A stretch of 8,333 bases of DNA from Clostridia bacterium (GCA_017407765.1 JAFQVZ010000134.1:1-8333); one strand, 5' to 3'. Counted from the stretch's first letter, positions 1-6,917 are shown. Notes: generated from the sequence alone by a model not told the origin. A program made the numbers and translations.

Positions 1-988
1 TATATCCGGGGCAGAGAGAGTCGATAAGCAGAGGAAGCTCGAAAAAGTCGCCTATTTTATGATAGAGGCTGACCTGAAGCTTGGGCCTGAATCGTCTTAT
101 GGTTTCTGCTGCTCCCATTATAACATCGGCTTCGGCACCTTCAACATCCATTTTGATAAAAGTCGACTTAAGGTGGGGAAGACAGTCGATGGAAACGCAT
201 TCGACTTCATATCCTTCATCGGAAAAGTGAGAGGCACGTCCGCCTTTGCCCGTAAATAAAGCTTTGCCAGGGCGCAGCCCGGCTGCCTTCTGATGAAGAG
301 TGATGTCGTGAAGAGAAAGGCCGTCGGCATATTCTTTCAGCTTGGAAAAGTTTTTGGGGTCGGGTTCAAAGGCATCTATAGAGCTGTAGCTGCCGCCGCA
401 GGCCTTGAGGAAGCTTTCGACAGTATCGCCGCGATATGCGCCCAGGTCGACGAATCTTTCGCTGCCGCTCAGCCTGAAGAAGCTCTCAAAGGGCGAGCTG
501 GGATCATCATGGGCGTTAAAGAGGATATCGGCTCTGCCGGTGAGCTTGTACTCACAGAGGATCCGGAACACTTCTTTAGAGCGCTCGTCGGACATAAGAG
601 CATAGGCCTGCTCGATCCTGTGGCGGTTTTCAGACATAAAGTCGGGTGTGGGATACCGGGAGGAAAAGACATCAAAATCAGGGGCATATACCTCATGGGT
701 AAGGCAGAGCTTTTTTATCCAAGCCAGCAGATCGTCGGTGAAGGCCGAGAAAGCGAAAAGAATGATAAAATCATTGCCCAGCTCTTCGACTAAAGAATTA
801 TAGCTTCTGACAGTGAAGCCGCGGAAAAGCTGATTTCGAACAAAGCCGTCACTGGCGAAGATGCCTTTTATGGGGATGCTGTGCTCGATGCAGGCATCAA
901 TTACCTTTTCCGAGCCGTTACCCATTCCATAAATAACGATAGGTTTATCTGTATTTCTGAGTTTATGCCATATATACTGGTAATGCAA
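1..988 (-). CDS. FkbM-family SAM-dependent methyltransferase with N-terminal Rossmann-like domain (3' end outside window)
   Basis: Partial gene: 329 codons are visible and the frame is still open at the left edge. Residues ~15-80 look like a Rossmann-type nucleotide-binding fold (IVIYGMGNGSEKVID, then KGIFASDG and DFIILFAFS), as in PglD-N-like domains fused to sugar or methyl transferases. The methyltransferase domain starts near residue 175: RFVDLGAYRGDTVESF (178-193) is the SAM-binding motif I, IDAFEPDP (204-211) is the acidic motif II region, and FIKMDVEGAEADVI (277-290) is the hallmark of the FkbM family (Methyltransf_21). FkbM relatives O-methylate polyketides, sugars and glycans. The substrate here cannot be read; a cell-surface glycan is a guess. 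The TTG at 986-988 is chosen because a perfect AAAGGAGG lies 7 nt upstream, an in-frame TAA lies 14 codons upstream, and no ATG or GTG intervenes. The first internal ATG, codon 22, would cut the Rossmann glycine loop. Transcribed divergently from the CNNM pair. Confidence 0.9.
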   Translation of the reverse strand, partial: MHYQYIWHKLRNTDKPIVIYGMGNGSEKVIDACIEHSIPIKGIFASDGFVRNQLFRGFTVRSYNSLVEELGNDFIILFAFSAFTDDLLAWIKKLCLTHEVYAPDFDVFSSRYPTPDFMSENRHRIEQAYALMSDERSKEVFRILCEYKLTGRADILFNAHDDPSSPFESFFRLSGSERFVDLGAYRGDTVESFLKACGGSYSSIDAFEPDPKNFSKLKEYADGLSLHDITLHQKAAGLRPGKALFTGKGGRASHFSDEGYEVECVSIDCLPHLKSTFIKMDVEGAEADVIMGAAETIRRFRPKLQVSLYHKIGDFFELPLLIDSLCPGY

Positions 989-995
989 GCTTGTG

Positions 996-1003
996 CCTCC
1001 TTT
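996..1003 (-). promoter_or_regulatory. Shine-Dalgarno that fixes the TTG start of the FkbM gene
   Basis: The minus strand reads AAAGGAGG here, a perfect anti-SD match, with a 7-nt spacer to the TTG start codon ending at 988. It is what supports a non-ATG start for the methyltransferase. Confidence 0.85.
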
Positions 1004-1041
1004 GGTGGTTTGGGGTACATGAACAGCTTAACATATTACGG

Positions 1042-1091
1042 GCTGTTTGTCACGGATCCTGTGATGTTTGATCCGGTTCGCGGCAAACAGC
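1042..1091. repeat. Nested inverted repeat in the leader of the FkbM gene
   Basis: An outer 8-bp perfect inverted repeat (GCTGTTTG at 1042-1049, CAAACAGC at 1084-1091) encloses an inner 6-bp one (CGGATC at 1053-1058, GATCCG at 1070-1075, 11-nt loop). AACAGC at 1022-1027 is a competing partner for 1042-1047. No T-run follows on either strand, so this is not an intrinsic terminator. It could be an operator or a structured 5' leader of the minus-strand transcript; the sequence does not decide. Confidence 0.5.
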
Positions 1092-1173
1092 GGGTAGGAG
1101 TATGAACCTTTGAGAAGCTGCGGGCTTATGCACTATATAAAGATCATGTAAGAACAATATACCTAAAAAAGCA

Positions 1174-1202
1174 TTGCTAAAACGATTGAGATTTAGTATA
1201 AT
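1174..1202 (+). promoter_or_regulatory. Sigma-A-type promoter for the tandem CNNM genes
   Basis: TTGCTA (-35, 1174-1179) and a perfect TATAAT (-10, 1197-1202) are separated by exactly 17 nt, in AT-rich sequence. Transcription would start near 1209 and give a ~70-nt leader before the ATG at 1278. No other equally good candidate is seen between 989 and 1277. Confidence 0.75.
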
Positions 1203-1277
1203 TTAGCTTGTATAGTTGCAGCTGTGTGAAAAATACGGCTGTGAATCATTTCACTGACAGGGAGTTGGTATTTGTCT

Positions 1278-2555
1278 ATGGACAGTAGCGGTAGTATTAT
1301 CTACCTTCTGTTGATCTTGCTTGCGGTGGCCGGCGCTTACTTTGCCGCTGCCGAGACAGCCTATTCTTCGATGAATAAGATCAGGATCAAAAATTATGCC
1401 GACAACGGCGACAACCGAGCCAGGAGAGCAATGAAGATCTCGGGCGATTTCGACACGGCGCTTATCACCATGCTGATCGGCACCAATATCACCCATATCG
1501 GCTTTGCTTCGCTTACCACGATGATCGCGACCCAGCTTTGGGGGCCGTCTTCGGTAACTGCGATGACTCTTGTTTCGACTGTATTTGTATTTCTCTTTGT
1601 CGAGATGCTGCCCAAAAGCTTTGCGGGTGAGCACAGCGAAAAGATGGCGCTGAGCTTTTCCGACACGATGCTCTTCCTTATGAAGGCGCTAACGCCGGTA
1701 TCGTTCTTCTTCAAATCGATCAGCAATGTTGTTTCCAAACTGTTCGGGGCAGATAATATGCCCACGGTCACAGAGGAAGAGCTCCATGAGATCATCGATA
1801 ATATCGAGGAAGAAGCCGGGTTTGAGCCCGATAAGAGCGAGCTTGTGCAGTCGGCACTCGATTTTGGAGAAACGACGGTCCAGGATGTCTTTACGCCGCG
1901 AGTCGACATGATCGCCCTTGATATCGACAGCACGTCCGACGAGATCCTTGAGGTCATCAAGACCCATAAGTTTTCGAGGATCCCGGTATATCGCGAGTCG
2001 GTCGACAATATCATCGGCATCCTGCAGGCAAGAAAATATCTTAAGACATACCTCACCGAGAAGGAGTTCAGCTTTGAAGAGCTGCTCACACCGGTGCATT
2101 TCATACATAAGAAGACCAATATCCACGAGCTCCTCGACGAGATGAGCCGCATGAAGACACATATGTGCGTCATCACCGATGATTATGGCGGCACCATGGG
2201 TATCGTTACGGTAGAGGATATCCTTGAGGAGCTGGTAGGCGAGATCTGGGACGAAGACGACGATATCGTTGAAGACATCGTAAGGCTTTCGCACGATGAA
2301 TACGAGATATCGGCCGATATTCAGGCCGAGGATGCCTTTGAGTTCATGGAAGCCTCCTATGATGAGGAAGCCTTTGAACACAGGACTATGGGAGCGTGGG
2401 CTGTTGAGGTACTGGAGGTCATTCCTTCGGTGGGCGACAGCTTTGAGCGAATGGGTGTAAGGATCACCATTACAGAGATCGAAAATAACCGCATCACCAA
2501 GCTCAATGCTCTTGTGCTCGACCGCAGCGGCGGAGTTCCGGAAAACATTAATTAA
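1278..2555 (+). CDS. CNNM/CorC-family membrane protein (DUF21-CBS-CBS-CorC_HlyC), upstream paralog
   Basis: A 425-residue protein of normal length for the family, which is linked to Mg2+/Co2+ efflux and historically misnamed hemolysin C-like. Domains: DUF21/CNNM membrane domain ~1-150 (helices ~7-25, 62-85, 92-112), acidic linker 163-190, CBS pair ~200-325 (VQDVFTPRVDM 201-211; DDYGGTMGIVTVEDILEELVG 301-321), and C-terminal CorC_HlyC domain ~338-415. The ion-site motifs are degenerate: AAAE (23-26) in place of SGSE, GTN (68-70) for GNN, and VEMLPK (108-113) for GEIAPK. The membrane Glu is retained but the Ser and Gly are not. Start: a TTG at 1272 has the better SD spacing (7 nt from AGGGAG). 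I prefer the ATG at 1278 because the downstream paralog starts with the same GGAGTTGGT leader and ATGGACAGTAG. First gene of a two-gene unit, 24 nt before the next. Confidence 0.92.
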   Translation: MDSSGSIIYLLLILLAVAGAYFAAAETAYSSMNKIRIKNYADNGDNRARRAMKISGDFDTALITMLIGTNITHIGFASLTTMIATQLWGPSSVTAMTLVSTVFVFLFVEMLPKSFAGEHSEKMALSFSDTMLFLMKALTPVSFFFKSISNVVSKLFGADNMPTVTEEELHEIIDNIEEEAGFEPDKSELVQSALDFGETTVQDVFTPRVDMIALDIDSTSDEILEVIKTHKFSRIPVYRESVDNIIGILQARKYLKTYLTEKEFSFEELLTPVHFIHKKTNIHELLDEMSRMKTHMCVITDDYGGTMGIVTVEDILEELVGEIWDEDDDIVEDIVRLSHDEYEISADIQAEDAFEFMEASYDEEAFEHRTMGAWAVEVLEVIPSVGDSFERMGVRITITEIENNRITKLNALVLDRSGGVPENIN

Positions 2556-2579
2556 TTTGAACAGGAGTTGGTTCTTACA

Positions 2580-3860
2580 ATGGACAGTAGTTACTGGCCA
2601 TATATCGCGATCGTTCTGCTGATCGCAATGTCGGCCTTTTTCTCAGGCTCGGAGATAGCCTATGCTTCGGCCAATAAAATGCGACTGAAAAAGAACGCAC
2701 AGGAAAAGGGCGGACGTGATAAAATAGCCTATGAAATATCCGAGGATTACGAAACGGCCCTTTCGTCTATACTCATCGGCAATAATCTGGTCAACATAGC
2801 GGCATCATCGGTGGCCACCGTCATCGCCATGTCGATATTCGGCCAGAACAGCACAAAGGGCCCTGCCATTGCCACAACGGTCATGACCGTGCTTATCCTT
2901 ATCTTCGGCGAGATCGCGCCCAAGATCGTGGCAAAAAAGAATTGCGATTCATTTTCGCTGGCAGTTGCCCTGCCTCTCAAGCTTATCATGACTGTCATCG
3001 GCCCGGTCAACAAGGTCGTTGTATGGATCGTTCACTGCTTCGAAAAGATATGGGGCACAGAAGAGGAAAAAGGCATGACCGAGGAAGAACTGGTGTCGAT
3101 CATCGAGCTGGTCGAGGATGAGGGTGTTATCGACGAGGAGCAGAGCGAGCTGCTTCAGTCGGCGCTCGAGTTTTCCGACATCACAGCTCAGGAGGTCATC
3201 ACGCCCCGAGTCGATATGCTGTCTATAGACATTGATGACGACTGGGACGAGATTCGCGAAAAGATCTTTGAATCGCCCTATTCAAGAATACCCGTATACA
3301 AGGATACCATTGATAACATCGTGGGTATTCTGTATATCGACCATTTTTTTAAGCAGCTTATCGACGAGCCCGGGCTCAACAGTCTTGAAGGCCTGCTGAT
3401 GCCTCCCTGCTATATCCATAAGACGATGAAGCTGCCCGCCATTGTCACACAGCTCAGGCAGCAGCAGATGCATCTTGCCATCGTTCTCGATGAATACGGC
3501 GGCACGATGGGCATGGTCACCCTTGAAGACGCCATCGAGCAGCTGGTAGGCGATATCTGGGACGAGACCGACGAGATCGTCAGCGATATCACTCAGACCG
3601 GCACCGATACCTTCCGTGTAAGCGGCGACCTTTCCATTTATGATTTCCTCGAGCAGTTCGAGCTTGAGGACGACAGATTCGACACCGAGTATGTCACCGT
3701 CGGTGGATGGGCCATTGAGATGTTCGATGGCTATCCCGAAAAGGACGACAGCTTTGAATATCAGAATCTGAAGATCATCATCGACGAGGTCGAGGATCTT
3801 CGCATCACCGGCCTTAAGGTCGTTGTAGGCCCCAAGCCTGAACCCGAAGATGAAGACTGA
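2580..3860 (+). CDS. CNNM/CorC-family membrane protein (DUF21-CBS-CBS-CorC_HlyC), downstream paralog
   Basis: A 426-residue protein that aligns end to end with its upstream neighbour and carries the canonical family motifs. The membrane domain (~1-155) has FFSGSEIAYASANKMRL (20-36), ILIGNNLVNIAASS (64-77) and FGEIAPKIVAK (109-119), the conserved Ser, Asn and Glu that line the Mg2+ pocket in solved bacterial CorC/CNNM structures. The CBS pair spans ~203-328 (QEVITPRVDM; DEYGGTMGMVTLEDAIEQLVG 304-324) and binds nucleotides such as ATP in relatives. The CorC_HlyC domain is ~340-418, with an acidic tail. Likely a plasma-membrane Mg2+ exporter or sensor. Start: the ATG at 2580 lies 12 nt after AGGAG (2563-2567); the TTG at 2568 touches the SD and is implausible. 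Cotranscribed with the upstream copy, as the gap is 24 nt, and followed by a terminator 6 nt after the stop. Confidence 0.94.
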   Translation: MDSSYWPYIAIVLLIAMSAFFSGSEIAYASANKMRLKKNAQEKGGRDKIAYEISEDYETALSSILIGNNLVNIAASSVATVIAMSIFGQNSTKGPAIATTVMTVLILIFGEIAPKIVAKKNCDSFSLAVALPLKLIMTVIGPVNKVVVWIVHCFEKIWGTEEEKGMTEEELVSIIELVEDEGVIDEEQSELLQSALEFSDITAQEVITPRVDMLSIDIDDDWDEIREKIFESPYSRIPVYKDTIDNIVGILYIDHFFKQLIDEPGLNSLEGLLMPPCYIHKTMKLPAIVTQLRQQQMHLAIVLDEYGGTMGMVTLEDAIEQLVGDIWDETDEIVSDITQTGTDTFRVSGDLSIYDFLEQFELEDDRFDTEYVTVGGWAIEMFDGYPEKDDSFEYQNLKIIIDEVEDLRITGLKVVVGPKPEPEDED

Positions 3861-3865
3861 TAATT

Positions 3866-3893
3866 ATCCGCCCCTCTTAGGGGCGGATTTTTT
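3866..3893 (+). terminator. Rho-independent terminator of the CNNM unit
   Basis: A 9-bp GC-rich perfect stem, ATCCGCCCC (3866-3874) and GGGGCGGAT (3880-3888), has a TCTTA loop and runs into six T (3888-3893). It begins just after the TGA of the second CNNM gene. Confidence 0.95.
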
Positions 3894-3946
3894 ATGACGA
3901 AAAGATAAAAATTAACAAAGAAAGGGGTGCTTTGAGGCCGTCGGTG

Positions 3947-3975
3947 TTGAAAAAAACACATATTTCTGCTATCAT
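3947..3975 (+). promoter_or_regulatory. Promoter of the C26 hydrolase-lipoprotein-pepT unit
   Basis: TTGAAA (-35, 3947-3952) and TATCAT (-10, 3970-3975) are spaced 17 nt, with an extended -10 TG at 3967-3968. A perfect TATAAT overlaps at 3975-3980 but its 22-nt spacing is poor. The leader to the ATG at 4037 is about 55 nt. Confidence 0.75.
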
Positions 3976-4036
3976 ATAATAGGTAATGGGTATGTTATGC
4001 CCTGAAACCGATTACAGTACAAAGGAGAGATCACTT

Positions 4037-4777
4037 ATGATCTGTGGAAAGCCTATTATCTGCATCAGCAATACTTCTGACAATACAGTTGCCTATAACG
4101 ATGGTGTCGGTGTGGCCGACAATGTAAAGCTGGGCCTCCGCCGCATCGTATCGCCCTCGGCATATATCCGTGCCATCGACCTTGCCGGCGGCATTCCTCT
4201 GCTGACAGGCGAAACAAGCGCCGAAGAATATGCCGAGCTGTGTGACGGCCTGCTGCTTTCGGGCGGCGAGGATCTTAACCCCGCAATGCTGGGCGAGGAG
4301 AAGCTCAACAATACAGTTAAGTGGGACGATATCCGCGATGAATACGAGATGAAGCTCTTCAAGGCATTTATGGCCAAGGGCAAGCCTATCTTCGGCATCT
4401 GCCGTGGTTTCCAGTTCATCAATGTAGCTCTGGGCGGCGGCCTCTATCAGGACCTGGTCGAGCAGATGGGCGTAGTTCACATGAACGTCGACATCCGTCA
4501 TCCCATCACAACAAAGGAAGGCAGCCTGCTGCACAATATGTTCGGCGAGAAGTTCCGCGTCAACAGCACACACCATCAGGCTGTTCGCGAGCTGGGCGAT
4601 GGCCTTGTCGGCACAGCCTATTCGGTAGAGGGCATCTGCGAGGCATTCGAGCATGAGAGCAAGCCTATCTTCGGAACACAGTTCCATCCCGAGCGTCTTA
4701 CCAACCTGCTGTGGGACGAGCGCACACCTAACTTTGCCCCCATCTTTGATCATTTCATCAAGCTTTGCTCCAAATAA
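4037..4777 (+). CDS. Peptidase C26 / gamma-glutamyl-gamma-aminobutyrate hydrolase-like class I glutamine amidotransferase
   Basis: A 246-residue soluble protein with the whole C26 layout. It has KPIICIS at the N-terminus, substrate-pocket SPSAYIRAIDLAGGIPLL (39-56), LLLSGGEDLNP (72-82), the nucleophile elbow FGICRGFQ with Cys122 (119-126), VNSTHHQAV (175-183) and FGTQFHPE (212-219) giving catalytic His217 and Glu219. The triad is intact, so it should hydrolyse a gamma-glutamyl amide bond in the cytosol. Relatives include PuuD (gamma-Glu-GABA, putrescine breakdown) and other gamma-glutamyl hydrolases; no putrescine genes are nearby, so the substrate stays open. The ATG at 4037 is chosen for its AAAGGAG (4021-4027) 9 nt upstream; an in-frame ATG at 3986 lies too close to the promoter and has no SD. 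Threonine is coded mostly by ACA (10 of 12), as in pepT. First gene of a three-gene unit. Confidence 0.9.
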   Translation: MICGKPIICISNTSDNTVAYNDGVGVADNVKLGLRRIVSPSAYIRAIDLAGGIPLLTGETSAEEYAELCDGLLLSGGEDLNPAMLGEEKLNNTVKWDDIRDEYEMKLFKAFMAKGKPIFGICRGFQFINVALGGGLYQDLVEQMGVVHMNVDIRHPITTKEGSLLHNMFGEKFRVNSTHHQAVRELGDGLVGTAYSVEGICEAFEHESKPIFGTQFHPERLTNLLWDERTPNFAPIFDHFIKLCSK

Positions 4778-4819
4778 GGAGATAATTCCCACGCACACTC
4801 TTTTAAGGAGAAAACCCCA

Positions 4820-5599
4820 ATGAACAACAAAAAAGCTTTGGCCATTCTTCTGGGCCTTTCGCTGTCGGTCTCGGCCTTTTCGGGCTGCGCCCTTCTGCAG
4901 TTCGAAGATCCCGAAGAGCTCAAGCAGCAGGAACAGGAGATGCAGGAGCGCGAGACTGTCGATATCATCGAGCCTGACAAGGTGCTGATCGAAGACAGGC
5001 TGGTGATGGATGAGAGCCTGACCGATGAAGCCGGAAAGGAGCTGGCATGGTATAGGGCATCCTTCCCTTATTTTGATGAGGGCGACAACCAGGTGCTGGC
5101 CAACATAAACGAATATTACGAGTCGGAGTTTTCGCATCTGACCGACGATAAGGACCGTTTCTTCAAGCTTGTGCAGGAACAGCCTTCCGACAAGGTCAGA
5201 GCAAGCCTCTTTACCTATAAGGTACTTGCAAGCGACGAGACATATTTCACCATTTTGCGATGCTTTGAGAGCAGCAACACTCTTGGCGAGACCTCTATGA
5301 CCTATTACTGCGAGGTCTTCAGCGCAGCCACCGGCTGGAAGCTCAAGTTCAGCGACGTTTTCGGAAATCAGTCGGGAAAGGCGCTGGAGCTCGTCAGAGG
5401 CGGCATTGAACAGTGGTGCAAAGACAAGGGATATGAGACCAACTGGGTGTTCAATTCCGAGGATGCGGTTTTCACCGATAACTTCACCTTCAGCACCGAT
5501 ACCCTTTATATCGGCCTTCCTTCCCACACAGCCCCCGGCGGAGAGACTCTTATCGAGCTGGAGCTCGATGAAATAAATGAGCTTATCATAAGAAAATGA
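4820..5599 (+). CDS. Predicted lipoprotein with DUF4163/DUF3298 (RsiV-like) extracytoplasmic region
   Basis: A 259-residue protein. MNNKK, a hydrophobic stretch (6-20) and AFSGC, with Cys23 as the likely lipidated residue, make a type II signal peptide; Phe at -3 is a slightly atypical lipobox. Residues 31-55 are a charged Gln/Glu-rich linker. The rest resembles the DUF4163 plus DUF3298 fold of RsiV and PdaC-type proteins: ASFPYFDEGDNQVLANINEYY (80-100), a central SMTYYCEVFSAATGWKLKFSDV (159-180), and a C-terminal FTDNFTFSTDTLYIGLP (218-234) followed by a beta-rich end. That assignment rests on pattern only. It lacks the cytoplasmic anti-sigma part of RsiV, so a sigma-regulating role is not implied. 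AAGGAG (4805-4810) is 9 nt before the ATG. It lies 42 nt after the C26 gene and 22 nt before pepT, so it is probably cotranscribed. Its Thr codons are mostly ACC, unlike both neighbours. Confidence 0.8.
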   Translation: MNNKKALAILLGLSLSVSAFSGCALLQFEDPEELKQQEQEMQERETVDIIEPDKVLIEDRLVMDESLTDEAGKELAWYRASFPYFDEGDNQVLANINEYYESEFSHLTDDKDRFFKLVQEQPSDKVRASLFTYKVLASDETYFTILRCFESSNTLGETSMTYYCEVFSAATGWKLKFSDVFGNQSGKALELVRGGIEQWCKDKGYETNWVFNSEDAVFTDNFTFSTDTLYIGLPSHTAPGGETLIELELDEINELIIRK

Positions 5600-5621
5600 T
5601 AAATAAAGGAGAGTAATACCA

Positions 5622-6830
5622 ATGAACATGACTGAAAGATTCCTGAAGTATGTTGCCGTAGGCACAAACTCCGATCCCAAGTCCCCCACATGCCCCAGCA
5701 CACCCGAGCAGAAGGTCCTTGGCGCTATCCTCGTAGAAGATATGAAGGAGCTCGGCATCAAGGATGCATTCATGGATGAGCACGGCTATGTATACGGCAC
5801 AGTAGAGGGCAACTGCCCCGAAGCTCCCGTAGTTGGCTTTGTAGCACACATGGACACAGTTATCGACATGCCCTGCGAGAACATCAAGCCCCGCTTTGTC
5901 GAGTATCAGGGCGGCGAGATCGTCGTTAACGAAGAGAAGGGCTATGCCTTCACACCCGACCCCGCACACATCGGCCACACACTGATCGTCACAGACGGCA
6001 CAACACTGCTGGGCGGCGACGACAAGGCAGGTATCGTCGAGATCCTCGAGATGGCTAAGTATTACATCGACAACCCCGAAGTCAAGCACGGCACAATCAA
6101 GATCGGCTTTACACCCGACGAAGAGATCGGCCGCGGCGCTGACAAGTTCGATGTTCCCGGCTTCGGCGCAGATGTCGGTTATACAGTAGATGGCGGCAGC
6201 CCCGCAGCTGTTTCCTACGAGAACTTCAACGCAGCATCGGCTAAGGTCGAGCTGTTCGGCACAAACACACATCCCGGCGGAGCAAAGAACGCTATGGTCA
6301 ACTCCATGTGGATGGCTATGGAGTTCCACAACATGCTGCCCGTAAACGAGGCTCCCCAGTTCACCGAAGGCTTTGAGGGCTTCTCGCACCTCAACGGCAT
6401 GTCGGGCAACGTCGAGCACACAGTTATGGAGTACATCATCCGTGACCATGACAAGGCTCTCTTCGAGGCAAAGAAGGTCCGCTTTGAGAAGATCGCCGAG
6501 TACATGAACGCCAAGTATGGCAACGGTGCTGTCAAGCTGACACTTAAGGACTCCTACTACAACATGAGAGAGCCCGTTATGGAGCATCCCGAGCTGGTCG
6601 ATATCGCATTCGCAGCAATCGAAGAAGCCGGCTATAAGCCCTTCTCGTCGGCAGCACGCGGCGGCACAGACGGCGCACGTCTCTCCTACATGGGTCTGCC
6701 CTGCCCCAACCTGGGCACAGGCGGCGGCAACGCACACAGCCGTTACGAGTATGTCTCCCTCAAGGAGATGGAGGATGTTTGCCAGATCCTCAAGAACATC
6801 GTAGCAAAGTATGCAGAGATCAAGAAGTAA
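5622..6830 (+). CDS. pepT: Peptidase T (tripeptide aminopeptidase, M20B)
   Basis: A 402-residue cytosolic dizinc exopeptidase that removes the N-terminal residue from tripeptides; close to the usual ~405-410 residues. The metal and catalytic residues are all visible: His76 and Asp78 in VGFVAHMDTV (71-80), Asp133 in LLGGDDKAG (129-137), Glu167-Glu168 in FTPDEEIGRG (163-172), Asp190 in YTVDGG (187-192) and His372 in GGGNAHSRYE (367-376). Residues ~207-315 are the dimerization (lid) domain, with GTNTHPG (213-219). The ATG at 5622 follows AGGAG (5607-5611) by 10 nt; a second in-frame ATG is two codons later. The codon choice is strikingly biased (19 of 21 Thr are ACA; no TTA, CTA or TCA seen), which suggests high expression. 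Last gene of the unit, with a terminator immediately downstream. Confidence 0.97.
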   Translation: MNMTERFLKYVAVGTNSDPKSPTCPSTPEQKVLGAILVEDMKELGIKDAFMDEHGYVYGTVEGNCPEAPVVGFVAHMDTVIDMPCENIKPRFVEYQGGEIVVNEEKGYAFTPDPAHIGHTLIVTDGTTLLGGDDKAGIVEILEMAKYYIDNPEVKHGTIKIGFTPDEEIGRGADKFDVPGFGADVGYTVDGGSPAAVSYENFNAASAKVELFGTNTHPGGAKNAMVNSMWMAMEFHNMLPVNEAPQFTEGFEGFSHLNGMSGNVEHTVMEYIIRDHDKALFEAKKVRFEKIAEYMNAKYGNGAVKLTLKDSYYNMREPVMEHPELVDIAFAAIEEAGYKPFSSAARGGTDGARLSYMGLPCPNLGTGGGNAHSRYEYVSLKEMEDVCQILKNIVAKYAEIKK

Positions 6831-6845
6831 GATCTGATAAACAGG

Positions 6846-6875
6846 AAAGAACCACCCGATCGGGTGGTTCTTTTT
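6846..6875 (+). terminator. Rho-independent terminator after pepT
   Basis: A perfect palindrome GAACCACCCGA|TCGGGTGGTTC (6849-6870), extended by A/T pairs on both sides and followed by a five-T run (6871-6875). It sits 15 nt after the pepT stop. The opposite strand has only a three-T run past the stem, so it may also weakly terminate the convergent pentapeptide gene, whose stop is at 6918. Confidence 0.93.
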
Positions 6876-6917
6876 CTGTATCTATTGACATGAAATTGCC
6901 TTTGAGTAATAATTATA

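Noticed and set aside
293..793. A 166-codon plus-strand open frame.
   Set aside because: It lies antisense within the FkbM gene, whose minus-strand frame has clear family motifs; the plus-strand translation resembles nothing known.
1128..1160. A possible minus-strand promoter for the FkbM gene (TATAGT and TATATT elements).
   Set aside because: The -10-like elements have no -35 at 16-18 nt spacing; the best pairing, TTGTTC with TATAGT, has only 14 nt, so I could not support a promoter call.
1241..1254. A small hairpin GTGAA-TCAT-TTCAC just before the SD of the first CNNM gene, a possible Mg2+ leader element.
   Set aside because: The 5-bp AT-rich stem is too short to support a riboswitch, the ~70-nt leader is shorter than the known M-box class, and no terminator-antiterminator pair is visible.
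3986..4036. An upstream in-frame ATG (3986) that would extend the C26 protein by 17 residues.
   Set aside because: It is only about 10 nt after the -10 region, has no SD, and adds residues unlike the family N-terminus; the 4037 ATG has a strong AAAGGAG.
4031..5773. A 580-codon open frame on the minus strand opposite the C26 and lipoprotein genes.
   Set aside because: It is codon-aligned antisense to both genes and stays open because they avoid TTA, CTA and TCA codons. It has no SD or recognisable domain and crosses three well-supported plus-strand genes.
5586..6737. A 383-codon Cys- and Val-rich open frame on the minus strand opposite pepT.
   Set aside because: It is codon-aligned antisense to pepT, whose GCA/ACA/GGC/CAC bias produces the repetitive Cys/Val composition. 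No start signal is seen and pepT itself is certain.
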